DNA from: an uncultured Eubacteriales bacterium | GTDB taxonomy: Bacteria; Bacillota; Clostridia; Oscillospirales; Oscillospiraceae | DNA length: 13,895 nt | NCBI GenBank assembly: GCA_900321335.1 | Contig: ONVR01000232.1 | Span: forward strand, 1 to 13,895 | Reading direction: 5' to 3' | Shown: positions 1 to 6,695 of the stretch, piece after piece | Layout: every line of letters starts with the position of its first letter | Position numbering within the stretch: position 1 is the first letter of the stretch | Position numbers and translations under genes: made by a program | Notes under the pieces: model-generated | The model's database searches: none | What the model was told of the DNA's origin: nothing | The model's input: only the letters and a program-made list of their open reading frames with translations

Positions 1-711
1 ACCATGGCCGAGTATTTCCGGGACGTGAAGCACCAGGACGTGCTGCTGTTTATCGACAACATTTTCCGCTTTACCCAGGCCGGCTCCGAGGTATCGGCCC
101 TGCTGGGCCGTATGCCCTCCGCCGTGGGCTACCAGCCCACCCTGGCCACGGAGATGGGCGCTCTGCAGGAGCGCATCACCTCCACCAAGGAGGGGTCCAT
201 CACCTCCGTGCAGGCGGTTTACGTCCCTGCCGACGACCTGACGGACCCGGCGCCTGCCACCACCTTTGTCCATCTGGACGCCACCACGGTCCTTGACCGC
301 GGCATTGCGTCTCTGGGCATTTACCCCGCCGTGGATCCGCTGGATTCCACCTCCCGGATCCTGAGCCCGGAGGTTGTGGGCAAGGAGCACTACGAGGTGG
401 CCCGTGGCGTGCAGGAGATCCTCCAGCGCTACAAGGAGCTCCAGGACATCATCGCCATCATGGGTATGGACGAGCTGTCCGAGGAGGACACCCTCACCGT
501 CAACCGCGCCCGGAAGGTGCAGCGGTTCCTGTCCCAGCCCTTCCACGTGGCGGAGCAGTTCACCGGCTACAGCGGCAAGTATGTGCCGCTCAAGGAGACC
601 ATCCGCGGCTTTAAGGAGATCATCGAAGGCAAGCACGACGACATTCCCGAGTCCTACTTCCTCTTTGCCGGCACCATTGACGAGGTCGTGGCCAAGTATT
701 CGGAGGCGTAA
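1..711 (+). CDS. atpD: ATP synthase F1 subunit beta, 3' part (5' end outside window)
   Basis: This is the C-terminal half of the catalytic beta subunit of the F1Fo ATP synthase, a membrane-peripheral complex that couples ion flow to ATP synthesis or hydrolysis. The reading frame is open to the left edge, so the P-loop portion lies outside the window and the ATG at 4 is an internal methionine. Counting from that ATG, residues 13-19 (VLLFIDN) are the Walker B strand, residues 32-50 hold the very conserved SALLGRMPSAVGYQPTLAT stretch, and residues 156-162 are the DELSEED segment that contacts the gamma subunit. About 235 residues remain of the usual ~465. The stop at 709-711 lies 5 bases before atpC, the standard atpD-atpC order. 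Identification is certain. Whether the enzyme uses H+ or Na+ cannot be read from this subunit. Confidence 0.98.
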   Translation, partial: TMAEYFRDVKHQDVLLFIDNIFRFTQAGSEVSALLGRMPSAVGYQPTLATEMGALQERITSTKEGSITSVQAVYVPADDLTDPAPATTFVHLDATTVLDRGIASLGIYPAVDPLDSTSRILSPEVVGKEHYEVARGVQEILQRYKELQDIIAIMGMDELSEEDTLTVNRARKVQRFLSQPFHVAEQFTGYSGKYVPLKETIRGFKEIIEGKHDDIPESYFLFAGTIDEVVAKYSEA

Positions 712-716
712 AACGT

Positions 717-1130
717 ATGAGTACCTTTCACCTGCAGATCGTGACGCCTGACGGCATGAGCTTTGAAGGTCAGGCGGAGAGCCTGTCTGTCCGCACCCAG
801 GACGGCGGCGTGACCATCCTGCCGGGCCATATCGACTATATGGCGCCTTTGGGCATGGGTCCGGCCAAGGTCAAGGTGGACGGAAAAGAGCGCGTGGCCG
901 CCTGTATCGGCGGTATGGTCGCGGTGACCAAAGGGGACGTGCGTCTGGTGGCCACCACCTTTGAGTGGGCCGACGAGATCGACGTGGACCGGGCACAGCG
1001 GTCGGAGGAGAAGGCGAGAAAAGTCCTGGACGACAGGGACCGCCGCTCCGACAAGGATATCAAGCTGGCGGAGGCAAGGCTCAAGCGCTCCCTCGTGCGA
1101 CAGGGCGTCGCATCCAGAAAATACTTCTGA
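717..1130 (+). CDS. atpC: ATP synthase F1 subunit epsilon
   Basis: This encodes the 137-residue epsilon subunit of F1, part of the central stalk and an intrinsic inhibitor of ATP hydrolysis. The N-terminal beta-sandwich is seen in residues 1-85, with the family hallmark ILPGHIDYMAPLG at about 34-46. The C-terminal helical hairpin follows, rich in charged residues (about 88-130, including repeated Glu/Arg/Lys). The length is normal for the family. The start is supported by a GGAGG at 702-706 lying inside the end of atpD, 10 bases before the ATG. The gene is the last of the operon: a strong hairpin terminator begins 8 bases after its stop. The segment IDYMAP replaces the more common HAPL.A pattern, a mild variation. 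Assignment is firm from both sequence and position. Confidence 0.96.
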   Translation: MSTFHLQIVTPDGMSFEGQAESLSVRTQDGGVTILPGHIDYMAPLGMGPAKVKVDGKERVAACIGGMVAVTKGDVRLVATTFEWADEIDVDRAQRSEEKARKVLDDRDRRSDKDIKLAEARLKRSLVRQGVASRKYF

Positions 1131-1138
1131 GAACGCGC

Positions 1139-1177
1139 AAAAGCGCCGGAAGATCCAACGATCTTCCGGCGCTTTTT
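1139..1177. terminator. Bidirectional intrinsic terminator between atpC and hcp
   Basis: Positions 1139-1155 pair perfectly with 1160-1176 (17 bp, core GCGCCGGAAGATC) around a CAAC loop. The plus strand runs out in TTTTT (1173-1177), and the left arm begins with AAAA, which supplies a U-tract on the minus strand. The hairpin therefore ends the ATP synthase transcript and the convergent hcp transcript, whose stop is only a few bases away at 1183. Confidence 0.95.
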
Positions 1178-1182
1178 CCTGT

Positions 1183-2784
1183 TTATTGCAGGAGCTTCCG
1201 CAGGTCCTCCTCCGGCGTGCCGATGGGCCCGATGTTGTAGTGCTCCACCAGGTAGCGCAGCACGTTGGGAGAGAGAAAGGCGGGCAGGGATGGCCCCAGC
1301 AGAATATTCCGGATCCCCAGATGCAGCAGGGTCAGCAGGATACATACGGCCTTCTGCTCATACCAGGACAGGACCATGGACAAGGGCAGGTCGTTCACCC
1401 CGCACCCGAAGGCCTCCGCCAGCGCCAGAGCCACCTGGATGGCGCTGTAGGCGTCGTTGCACTGGCCCATATCCATGAGCCGGGGCAGACCGCCGATGGC
1501 GCCGAGATCCAGATCGTTGAAGCGGTACTTGCCGCAGGCCAGGGTCAGCACCACCGTGTCCGGGGGCGTCTGCCGGACAAACTCCGTGTAGTAGTTCCGG
1601 CCGGGCTTTGCCCCGTCACAGCCGCCCACCAGGAAGAAGTGGCGGATGGCGCCGGCCTTGACGGCCTCCACCACCTGCCCGGCAACGGACAGGACCGCGC
1701 CGTGACCGAAGCCGGTCGTAACGGTTCCGCCGCCGTTGATGCCCGTCATGGGCCTGTCCTCGGCGTAGCCGCCCAGAGCAAGGGCTTTTTCGATCACGGG
1801 GGAGAAGTCCTTGTCCGGGCCGATGTGGCGGATCTCCGGGTAGGAGACCACCTCGGTGGTGAACACCCGGTCGGCGTAGCCGGGCCGGGGCGGCATCAGG
1901 CAGTTGGTGGTAAACAGCACGGGAGCGGGAAAATCGGCAAACTCCTTTTGCTGATTCTGCCAGGCGGTGCCGAAGTTGCCCTTGAGATGGGGGTACTTCT
2001 TCAGCTCCGGGTAGGCGTGGGCCGGGAGCATCTCTCCGTGGGTGTATACGTTGACGCCCTTGTCCCGGGTTTGCTCCAGAAGCTGCTTGAGGTCGTACAG
2101 GTCATGACCGCTGATAACGATAAAGGGGCCTTTCTCCACGGTCAGAGACACCTGCGTGGGTTCCGGCGTGCCGAAGGTCTGCGTGTTTGCCCTGTCCAGC
2201 AGCGCCATGCACTTGAGGTTTACGGCGCCCACCTCCAGCACGATGGGCAGCAGCTCGTCCATGCCGAAGTCCTTCATGCCGATGGCAAACAGGGCCTTAT
2301 AAAAGAAGTCGCTGACCTCCTTGTCCGTGAAGCCCAGTACCGCAGCGTGATAGGCGTAGGCGGCCATGCCCCGGATGCCGAAAAGGATCAGGGATTTCAG
2401 GGAGCGGATGTCCTCGTCCGCCTGCCAGAGGTCCTGCATGTCATAATCGTCGTTCCTGCCGCATTGGGACTCACATACGCCGCACTGGGGGATCAGGGAT
2501 GCCTTGGCCTGCTCCACCCGCTCGATCAGGGCGTTGAGGGTCTCGTTGTTGAAGCTCACGTTGGTCACGGTGGTGAACAGTCCCTCCAGCACCAGCCGGT
2601 CGATCTCCGGCGTCACAAGGCTCTCGTTGCCCTCCGTGGCCCGGGCCAGACCGATCAGCGCGCCGGTGAGCTTGTCCTGCAGCCCGGCGGTGTCCGCCTG
2701 CTTGCCGCACACACCGGCGTTTCCGGTACAGCCCATGCACCGGGCGGTCTGTTCACACTGAAAGCAAAACATTTTGTTTTCCAT
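1183..2784 (-). CDS. hcp: Hydroxylamine reductase / hybrid-cluster protein
   Basis: This 533-residue hybrid-cluster protein (prismane protein) is a cytoplasmic Fe-S enzyme. Members reduce hydroxylamine to ammonia in vitro and act on nitric oxide in nitrosative stress. The N-terminal cluster cysteines are C7-X2-C10-X8-C19-X6-C26, close to the short-spaced [4Fe-4S] type of strict anaerobes. All seven expected hybrid-cluster ligands are visible: H227, E251, C295, C389 (persulfide position, GGCDGAKPGRN), C417, C442 and E476. The extra CGVCESQCGR segment (101-110) also occurs, as I recall, in other Firmicutes members. An in-frame ATG at 2874 would add 30 residues, but it lies inside the operator/promoter. 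The ATG at 2784 has GGAGG at 2794-2798 (9-base spacing) and starts the conserved MENKMFCFQCEQT. The gene is divergent from the regulator at 2910, which probably controls it. Confidence 0.96.
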   Translation of the reverse strand: MENKMFCFQCEQTARCMGCTGNAGVCGKQADTAGLQDKLTGALIGLARATEGNESLVTPEIDRLVLEGLFTTVTNVSFNNETLNALIERVEQAKASLIPQCGVCESQCGRNDDYDMQDLWQADEDIRSLKSLILFGIRGMAAYAYHAAVLGFTDKEVSDFFYKALFAIGMKDFGMDELLPIVLEVGAVNLKCMALLDRANTQTFGTPEPTQVSLTVEKGPFIVISGHDLYDLKQLLEQTRDKGVNVYTHGEMLPAHAYPELKKYPHLKGNFGTAWQNQQKEFADFPAPVLFTTNCLMPPRPGYADRVFTTEVVSYPEIRHIGPDKDFSPVIEKALALGGYAEDRPMTGINGGGTVTTGFGHGAVLSVAGQVVEAVKAGAIRHFFLVGGCDGAKPGRNYYTEFVRQTPPDTVVLTLACGKYRFNDLDLGAIGGLPRLMDMGQCNDAYSAIQVALALAEAFGCGVNDLPLSMVLSWYEQKAVCILLTLLHLGIRNILLGPSLPAFLSPNVLRYLVEHYNIGPIGTPEEDLRKLLQ

Positions 2785-2832
2785 TTTTCTTTTCCTCCAT
2801 GGATCACAGGGGTTTGTTACTCGTCCGGGTCC

Positions 2833-2838
2833 AGCATA
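2833..2838 (-). promoter_or_regulatory. Candidate -10 box of hcp
   Basis: On the minus strand this reads TATGCT (4 of 6 to TATAAT). No good -35 is found 17 bases upstream. Instead, the operator at 2855-2880 is centred 29.5 bases upstream of the box edge. That is the layout of an activator-dependent class II promoter with the activator centred near -41.5. The transcription start would be near 2826. Inferred from sequence only. Confidence 0.5.
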
Positions 2839-2854
2839 CGATAAAAACCCACAG

Positions 2855-2880
2855 TAAAGTGTTGCGTATGTCACACTTTA
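2855..2880. promoter_or_regulatory. CRP/FNR-type operator between hcp and its divergent regulator
   Basis: TAAAGTGT at 2855-2862 is the exact inverted repeat of ACACTTTA at 2873-2880, with a 10-base spacer. The inner core read toward hcp is TGTGACATACGCAACA, which is two 5-base half-sites six bases apart, as in CRP-family operators. It is centred at 2867.5, predicted -41.5 for hcp, and also covers the -35 to spacer region of the regulator's own promoter. That suggests activation of hcp together with autorepression. A closely related site lies before asrA. Confidence 0.7.
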
Positions 2881-2884
2881 ATGG

Positions 2885-2890
2885 TAAAAT
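2885..2890 (+). promoter_or_regulatory. Candidate -10 box of the CRP/FNR regulator gene
   Basis: TAAAAT matches TATAAT at 5 of 6 positions. TTGCGT at 2862-2867 lies exactly 17 bases upstream as a weak -35. The start would fall near 2897, giving a very short leader that begins about at the ribosome binding site. The -35 and spacer lie inside the dyad 2855-2880, so a bound regulator should block its own promoter. Confidence 0.4.
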
Positions 2891-2909
2891 TTCCATGAGG
2901 TGATTGAAA

Positions 2910-3572
2910 ATGAAACAGCGTGTGACCGATTACCGGGAGCTTGCCCTGTTTGATCAGCTGGAGGAAAAGAACCTCCGGACGATCCTCCACTGTCTGCACA
3001 GTTACGAAAAAACGTACCGGAAAGGGGAGATCCTGATTATGGATCAGGACCACGTCCGGCACATCGGCATCGTTCTGGAGGGAACGGTGCAGATGCTCAA
3101 GCAGGATCTCTGGGGCAACCAGACCCTCTTTGCCTACATAAACCCCGGACAGCTTCTGGGGGAGCAGTTTGCGGTGCAGAAGGAGCCGAACTCCTATGTG
3201 AGTTTTGCGGCGGCCACCGACGTGCGGGTGCTGATCATGACGGCCTCCAACATCATCCACAGCTGTCCCAACCGCTGCCCCTTTCATCATCAGCTCACGG
3301 AGAATATGTTTGATCTGCTGGGAAAAAAGAGCGTAAGTCTTATGGAGAAGATCGAGGTGTCCTCCAAGCCCAGTCTCCGGGAAAAGCTGCTGGCCTATCT
3401 GTCCATCCAGGCCCAGAAGCAAAACGCCCGGTATATTACCGTCCCGCTGAACCGGACACAGCTGGCGGCGTATCTGGGGGTCAACCGCAGCGCCATGACC
3501 CGGGAGCTGGCGGCCATGCAGCGGGAAGGGCTGGTGGAATTCGACAAAAACACCTTTGTGCTGAAACGGTAA
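2910..3572 (+). CDS. CRP/FNR-family transcriptional regulator of the hcp/asr module
   Basis: This 220-residue protein has the two-domain CRP/FNR layout. An N-terminal cyclic-nucleotide-type beta-barrel (about 10-115) includes the glycine-rich turns EGTVQML and NPGQLLGEQFAVQ. A long dimerisation helix (about 120-150) follows, then a C-terminal winged helix-turn-helix with LNRTQLAAYLG (180-190) and recognition helix NRSAMTRELAAM (192-203). The FNR N-terminal Fe-S cysteines are absent, but C119-X3-C123-X2-H126 sits at the start of the dimer helix and could bind metal, heme or a redox signal. The start is ATG 2910 with GAGGTGA at 2897-2903; a TTG at 2904 is too close to that site. It lies between hcp and asrABC and is flanked by two matching operators. 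It is functionally comparable to HcpR-type regulators, but orthology is not shown, so no symbol is given. Confidence 0.9.
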   Translation: MKQRVTDYRELALFDQLEEKNLRTILHCLHSYEKTYRKGEILIMDQDHVRHIGIVLEGTVQMLKQDLWGNQTLFAYINPGQLLGEQFAVQKEPNSYVSFAAATDVRVLIMTASNIIHSCPNRCPFHHQLTENMFDLLGKKSVSLMEKIEVSSKPSLREKLLAYLSIQAQKQNARYITVPLNRTQLAAYLGVNRSAMTRELAAMQREGLVEFDKNTFVLKR

Positions 3573-3575
3573 TTT

Positions 3576-3605
3576 CCGTCTTTGTTGCATCTGCAACAAA
3601 GACGG
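3576..3605. promoter_or_regulatory. CRP/FNR-type operator upstream of asrABC
   Basis: This is a perfect 14-bp inverted repeat (CCGTCTTTGTTGCA and its complement) around TC. The inner core TGTTGCATCTGCAACA has CRP-family spacing and agrees with the hcp operator core at 12 of 16 positions in the same orientation to transcription. It is not followed by a T-run on either strand, so it is not a terminator. It begins 4 bases after the regulator's stop and is centred at 3590.5. TTGTT-N8-AACAA also resembles a Rex operator, which is the main alternative reading. Confidence 0.7.
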
Positions 3606-3619
3606 AGAAAGAGAAGGTG

Positions 3620-3625
3620 TATCCT
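3620..3625 (+). promoter_or_regulatory. Candidate -10 box of asrABC
   Basis: TATCCT (4 of 6 to TATAAT) begins 29.5 bases from the centre of the operator at 3576-3605. The proposed hcp -10 lies at exactly the same distance from its own operator. The predicted start is near 3632, placing the operator at -41.5. There is no recognisable -35, as expected for an activator-dependent promoter. A further half-site TTGCAACA lies downstream at 3640-3647. Confidence 0.45.
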
Positions 3626-3682
3626 GTTTCTGTACCGGTTTGCAACAGGTAAGGGAAGTCAAGAGGAAATGCAAGAGGAGGT

Positions 3683-4711
3683 ATGAAATTGGGCTACATC
3701 CTGACAAAAGAGGGGTTTGACGCGGTCGTTGACGCCCTGAAGGAGCAGTACCGGCTTTACGCGCCGGTGCTGAAAAAGGGAGAGGGACGCTTCACGGACA
3801 CGGACGTGGTGCGTTACGATTTTGTGGAGACCGCCGGACAGATCGAGCTGGAGAAGAAATCGGACTACGCCTTCAAGGAGCTGCTGACGCCCCTGTCGGA
3901 GACGCTGTTCTTCTTCACGGAGGACGCGGTAAAGCCGGCGGATGCGGATCTCCGGCCGGTCATTGTCTTTCTGCGCAGCTGTGATCTGCACGCGGTGAAG
4001 CGTCTGGATCAGATCTATCTGGCAAACGGAAAAGACCGGGACTGGTTTTATCAGCGCATCCGGGACTGTGTGCGCTTTGCCCTGATCGGCTGCGGCCGCA
4101 CCTGTGCCGACGGCTTCTGCGTGGATATGGGCAGCAATCGGAGCACGGAGGGGTATATGTTCTCCCTGGACGAGGTGGACGGAAAGATCCTCTCCGACGT
4201 GAAAGCGCCGGAGCTGGAGGGACTGTTCGCGGAAAAGGCGGAGCGCGCCGGTGACGTGACGCCCCGCTATGTGACGGAAAACAGCGTCCGGGTATCCGTA
4301 CCGGAGACGGTGCCCAACAGCATTTACAAAGCCGGCCTCTGGGACGAATACAGCACCCGCTGCATCGGCTGCGGCCGGTGCAACTTCGTATGTCCCACCT
4401 GCACCTGCTACACCATGCAGGACGTATACTATACGGATAACGGCAAGGTGGGGGAGCGCCGGCGGGTGGCCAGCTCCTGTATGGTGGACGGCTATACCGA
4501 CGTGGCCGGCGGAGGCCAGTACCGGAAGTCCTGTGGCGAGCGGATGCGATTCAAGGTGCTGCACAAGGTTTACGATTACCGCCGCCGCTTCGGTTACGAT
4601 ATGTGCGTGGGCTGCGGCCGGTGCGACGCCGTATGTCCTGAGTACATTTCCTTTTCCGCCTGTATCAACAAGCTGGACCGAGCTGTAAAGGAGGCGCAGA
4701 GCAATGGCTGA
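3683..4711 (+). CDS. asrA: Anaerobic sulfite reductase subunit A (4Fe-4S electron-transfer subunit)
   Basis: AsrA is the ferredoxin-like electron-transfer subunit of the cytoplasmic NADH-dependent sulfite reductase AsrABC, passing electrons from AsrB to the siroheme subunit AsrC. The 342-residue protein has the N-terminal domain shared with hydrogenase/sulfite reductase beta subunits, with cysteine segments at C100 (RSCDLHAVKRLD) and 137-146 (GCGRTCADGFC). Two C-terminal [4Fe-4S] motifs follow: C227-X2-C230-X2-C233-X3-C237 and C308-X2-C311-X2-C314-X3-C318. The length fits the family. The start is uncertain. The AGGAGG at 3676-3681 is a single base before the ATG at 3683 but 7 bases before an in-frame TTG at 3689, which may be the real start (protein shorter by two residues, beginning MGYILT). 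Its end overlaps asrB by 8 bases. Confidence 0.95.
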   Translation: MKLGYILTKEGFDAVVDALKEQYRLYAPVLKKGEGRFTDTDVVRYDFVETAGQIELEKKSDYAFKELLTPLSETLFFFTEDAVKPADADLRPVIVFLRSCDLHAVKRLDQIYLANGKDRDWFYQRIRDCVRFALIGCGRTCADGFCVDMGSNRSTEGYMFSLDEVDGKILSDVKAPELEGLFAEKAERAGDVTPRYVTENSVRVSVPETVPNSIYKAGLWDEYSTRCIGCGRCNFVCPTCTCYTMQDVYYTDNGKVGERRRVASSCMVDGYTDVAGGGQYRKSCGERMRFKVLHKVYDYRRRFGYDMCVGCGRCDAVCPEYISFSACINKLDRAVKEAQSNG

Positions 4712-5498
4712 GAAGAATCCCTATATTCCGTTTCCGTCGGAGATCCTGGAGGTGATCCGCCATACCCGGAAGGAGTACACCTTCCGCATGGCCTTTACGG
4801 GAGAGGTGCGGCCCGGCCAGTTTTTTGAGGTCTCCATCCCCAAATACGGGGAGGCGCCCATCTCCGTCAGCGGCATCGGCGACGGGTTTGTGGATCTGAC
4901 CATCCGAAAGGTGGGCCGGGTGACCAACGAGGTTTTTGAACGATACAAAGGCCAGAAGCTCATGCTGCGGGGCCCTTACGGCAACGGCTTTGACGTGTCC
5001 CTGTATGAGAAGGGCGAGGTGGTGGTGATCGCCGGCGGCACCGGCGTGTCCCCGGTCCGCGGCGTCATCAGCGCCCTGGCCGGGACGGAGGAGCCCCGGG
5101 ACAAGCACGTGATCGTGGGCTTCAAGAGTCCCGACGATATGCTCTTCCGGGACGATCTGAAAACCTGGGCGGAAAAGCTGGATCTGATCCTCACCGTGGA
5201 CGGCGCCCCGGAGGGCTATGCGGGCAACATCGGCCTGGTGACGAAATTCATCCCCGGGCTGCCCATCCGGGACGTGGCAGAGGCACAGGCCGTGGTGGTG
5301 GGTCCCCCCGCCATGATGCGGTTTTCCGTCATGGGCCTGCTGGAGAAGGGGTTTCAGGAGAAGAACATCTGGGTCTCCCAGGAACGGAAGATGTGCTGCG
5401 GCCTGGGCAAGTGCGGCCACTGCCGGATCGGGGAAAAATACGTGTGTCTGGACGGCCCCGTGTTCAACTACACCGAGAGCAAGGACATGATCGACTGA
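4704..5498 (+). CDS. asrB: Anaerobic sulfite reductase subunit B (FAD/NAD(P)H oxidoreductase)
   Basis: AsrB is the flavoprotein subunit that takes electrons from NADH. The 264-residue protein follows the ferredoxin-reductase/PyrK layout. A FAD-binding barrel covers about 10-100 (RPGQFFEVSIPKYGEAPISV at 36-55). An NAD-binding domain follows, with VVIAGGTGVSPVRG at 107-120 and a VVGPPAMM loop at 198-205. A C-terminal [2Fe-2S] motif is seen as C232-X4-C237-X2-C240-X7-C248. The start is supported by AAGGAGG at 4688-4694, 9 bases before the ATG. The gene overlaps asrA by 8 bases and is followed after 13 bases by asrC, so the three are co-translated from one transcript. The homologous PyrK of dihydroorotate dehydrogenase is excluded by the asrA/asrC neighbours. 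Confidence 0.95.
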   Translation: MAEKNPYIPFPSEILEVIRHTRKEYTFRMAFTGEVRPGQFFEVSIPKYGEAPISVSGIGDGFVDLTIRKVGRVTNEVFERYKGQKLMLRGPYGNGFDVSLYEKGEVVVIAGGTGVSPVRGVISALAGTEEPRDKHVIVGFKSPDDMLFRDDLKTWAEKLDLILTVDGAPEGYAGNIGLVTKFIPGLPIRDVAEAQAVVVGPPAMMRFSVMGLLEKGFQEKNIWVSQERKMCCGLGKCGHCRIGEKYVCLDGPVFNYTESKDMID

Positions 5499-5511
5499 AG
5501 GAGGAGACGGT

Positions 5512-6501
5512 ATGGGACAGGATATCAATGTAAAAAAGCTGAAGAAAAACGCCTTCCGCTACTCCAAGGTCAGAGGAGAGACCGCCTCCCGGGTCCGGAT
5601 CCCCGGCGGTCTTGTGAGCGCGGAGAGTATGGTCCGGATCACGCAGATCGCGGAAAAATACGGCAACGGCACCATTTTTGTGACCAACCGACAGGGAGTG
5701 GAGATCCCGGGCATCCGGCTGGAGGATATGGACGCGGTAAACCGGGAGCTGCAGTTCATCATCGACGACACCGGGGTCAACCAGCAGGAGCGGGACAAGG
5801 GTTACCCCGCCTCCGGCACCCGAAACGTGGTGGCATGTCCCGGGGCGCGGCTGTGTCCCTTCGGCTGCTATGACACCACGGCCTTCGCCCGGAAGATGGA
5901 TCAGACCATCTTCCCCAACAACCTGCACTTCAAGGTGGCCTTTACGGGCTGCTCCAACGACTGTGCCAAGGTGCGTATGAACGACTTTGGCGTCATCGGC
6001 ATGACGGAGCCCCAGTACGACCCCAACCGCTGTGTGGGCTGCGAGCAGTGCGTGAAGTACTGCAAAAAGCGCTCTGTGGGCGCTTTGCAGGCGGTCAACG
6101 ACAAGATCGTCCGGGATCCGGACCTGTGCATCGGCTGCGGCGTGTGCGTGGCCTACTGCCCCACCCGAGCCTGGACCCGGAGCCGGGAGCACTACTTCCG
6201 GCTGGTGCTGCTGGGCAGGACCGGCAAGGTCAATCCCCGTCTGGCGCAGGACTTTATCAAGTGGGCCGACGAGGAGAGCATCCTGAAAATTGTCAAGAAC
6301 GCCTACGCCTACGTGGAGGAGTACATCGACAAAGAGGCGATCGAAGGCAAGGAGCACGTGGGCTACATCGTGGACCGCACGGGCTTTGACGAGTTTGTCA
6401 AATGGATCATGCAGGATGTGCAGCTCCCGGAAAAGGCGGAGGTCGCCTCCCGCCTGTACTGGGACGGAAAACGCTATGACCGGAGCAACAACCTCAAATA
6501 A
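5512..6501 (+). CDS. asrC: Anaerobic sulfite reductase subunit C (siroheme catalytic subunit)
   Basis: AsrC is the catalytic subunit that reduces sulfite to sulfide on a coupled siroheme/[4Fe-4S] centre. The 329-residue protein has the nitrite/sulfite reductase ferredoxin-like half-domain (about 25-85). The siroheme/Fe-S motif follows as C109-X5-C115 (CPGARLC) and C147-X3-C151 (TGCSNDC). An inserted pair of [4Fe-4S] clusters lies at C174/C177/C180/C184 and C206/C209/C212/C216. This architecture and length are those of AsrC rather than the larger assimilatory CysI or DsrAB. The start has AAGGAGG at 5498-5504, 7 bases before the ATG. It is the last gene of the operon, with a terminator starting 7 bases after its stop. 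Siroheme supply genes are not in the window. Confidence 0.96.
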   Translation: MGQDINVKKLKKNAFRYSKVRGETASRVRIPGGLVSAESMVRITQIAEKYGNGTIFVTNRQGVEIPGIRLEDMDAVNRELQFIIDDTGVNQQERDKGYPASGTRNVVACPGARLCPFGCYDTTAFARKMDQTIFPNNLHFKVAFTGCSNDCAKVRMNDFGVIGMTEPQYDPNRCVGCEQCVKYCKKRSVGALQAVNDKIVRDPDLCIGCGVCVAYCPTRAWTRSREHYFRLVLLGRTGKVNPRLAQDFIKWADEESILKIVKNAYAYVEEYIDKEAIEGKEHVGYIVDRTGFDEFVKWIMQDVQLPEKAEVASRLYWDGKRYDRSNNLK

Positions 6502-6507
6502 ACCCAG

Positions 6508-6541
6508 AAGCGGCAGGGCTTTCAACCCCTGCCGCTTTTTT
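6508..6541 (+). terminator. Intrinsic terminator of the asrABC operon
   Basis: AAGCGGCAGGG (6508-6518) pairs perfectly with CCCTGCCGCTT (6527-6537) around an 8-base loop and is followed by TTTT (6538-6541). It lies immediately after the asrC stop and closes the operon. Confidence 0.94.
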
Positions 6542-6574
6542 CTGCTTTTCAGCAGTTGTGCCCGCCGCAGATGC

Positions 6575-6586
6575 TGACATATGTCA
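6575..6586. repeat. 12-bp perfect palindrome TGACATATGTCA
   Basis: This perfect 12-bp palindrome lies in the 275-base gap between asrC and the methyltransferase. With its flanks it reads CTGAC-ATAT-GTCAA, which resembles FNR-type half-site spacing but differs from the hcp/asr operators. No matching promoter was found downstream at the expected distance. The rest of 6542-6695 is A-rich and shows no gene. Confidence 0.35.
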
Positions 6587-6695
6587 AGTATTTTGAGGAC
6601 AGGAAGCCACGCCGAGCCGGTGGAAAAAAGAGAAAAAATCGACAGAACAATACCGGAGTTTTTGGACAAAACAGAGAAAAAGTACGGAAACGACA

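Noticed and set aside
961..2844. A 627-codon open frame on the plus strand opposite hcp
   Set aside because: It runs antisense to hcp, which has every expected catalytic ligand. The translation is compositionally odd and crosses the bidirectional terminator. It is a by-product of GC-rich codon use.
2785..2874. Thirty-residue N-terminal extension of Hcp from an ATG at 2874
   Set aside because: It would start inside the operator and upstream of the predicted transcription start. The conserved MFCFQC N-terminus follows the ATG at 2784, which has its own ribosome binding site.
3576..3605. The palindrome before asrA as an intrinsic terminator of the regulator gene
   Set aside because: The stem is strong, but neither strand has a T-run after it, and its core matches the hcp operator. 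An operator role fits better.
3576..3605. The same palindrome as a Rex (NADH-sensing) operator
   Set aside because: TTGTT-N8-AACAA fits Rex spacing, but the inner bases are GC instead of AA/TT, and the hcp site does not fit Rex well, while both fit a CRP-family site. Kept only as an alternative.
3669..3686. A five-codon leader peptide (ATG to TGA) overlapping the asrA start
   Set aside because: Its only possible ribosome binding site is two bases from the ATG, and the frame is too short to distinguish from chance.
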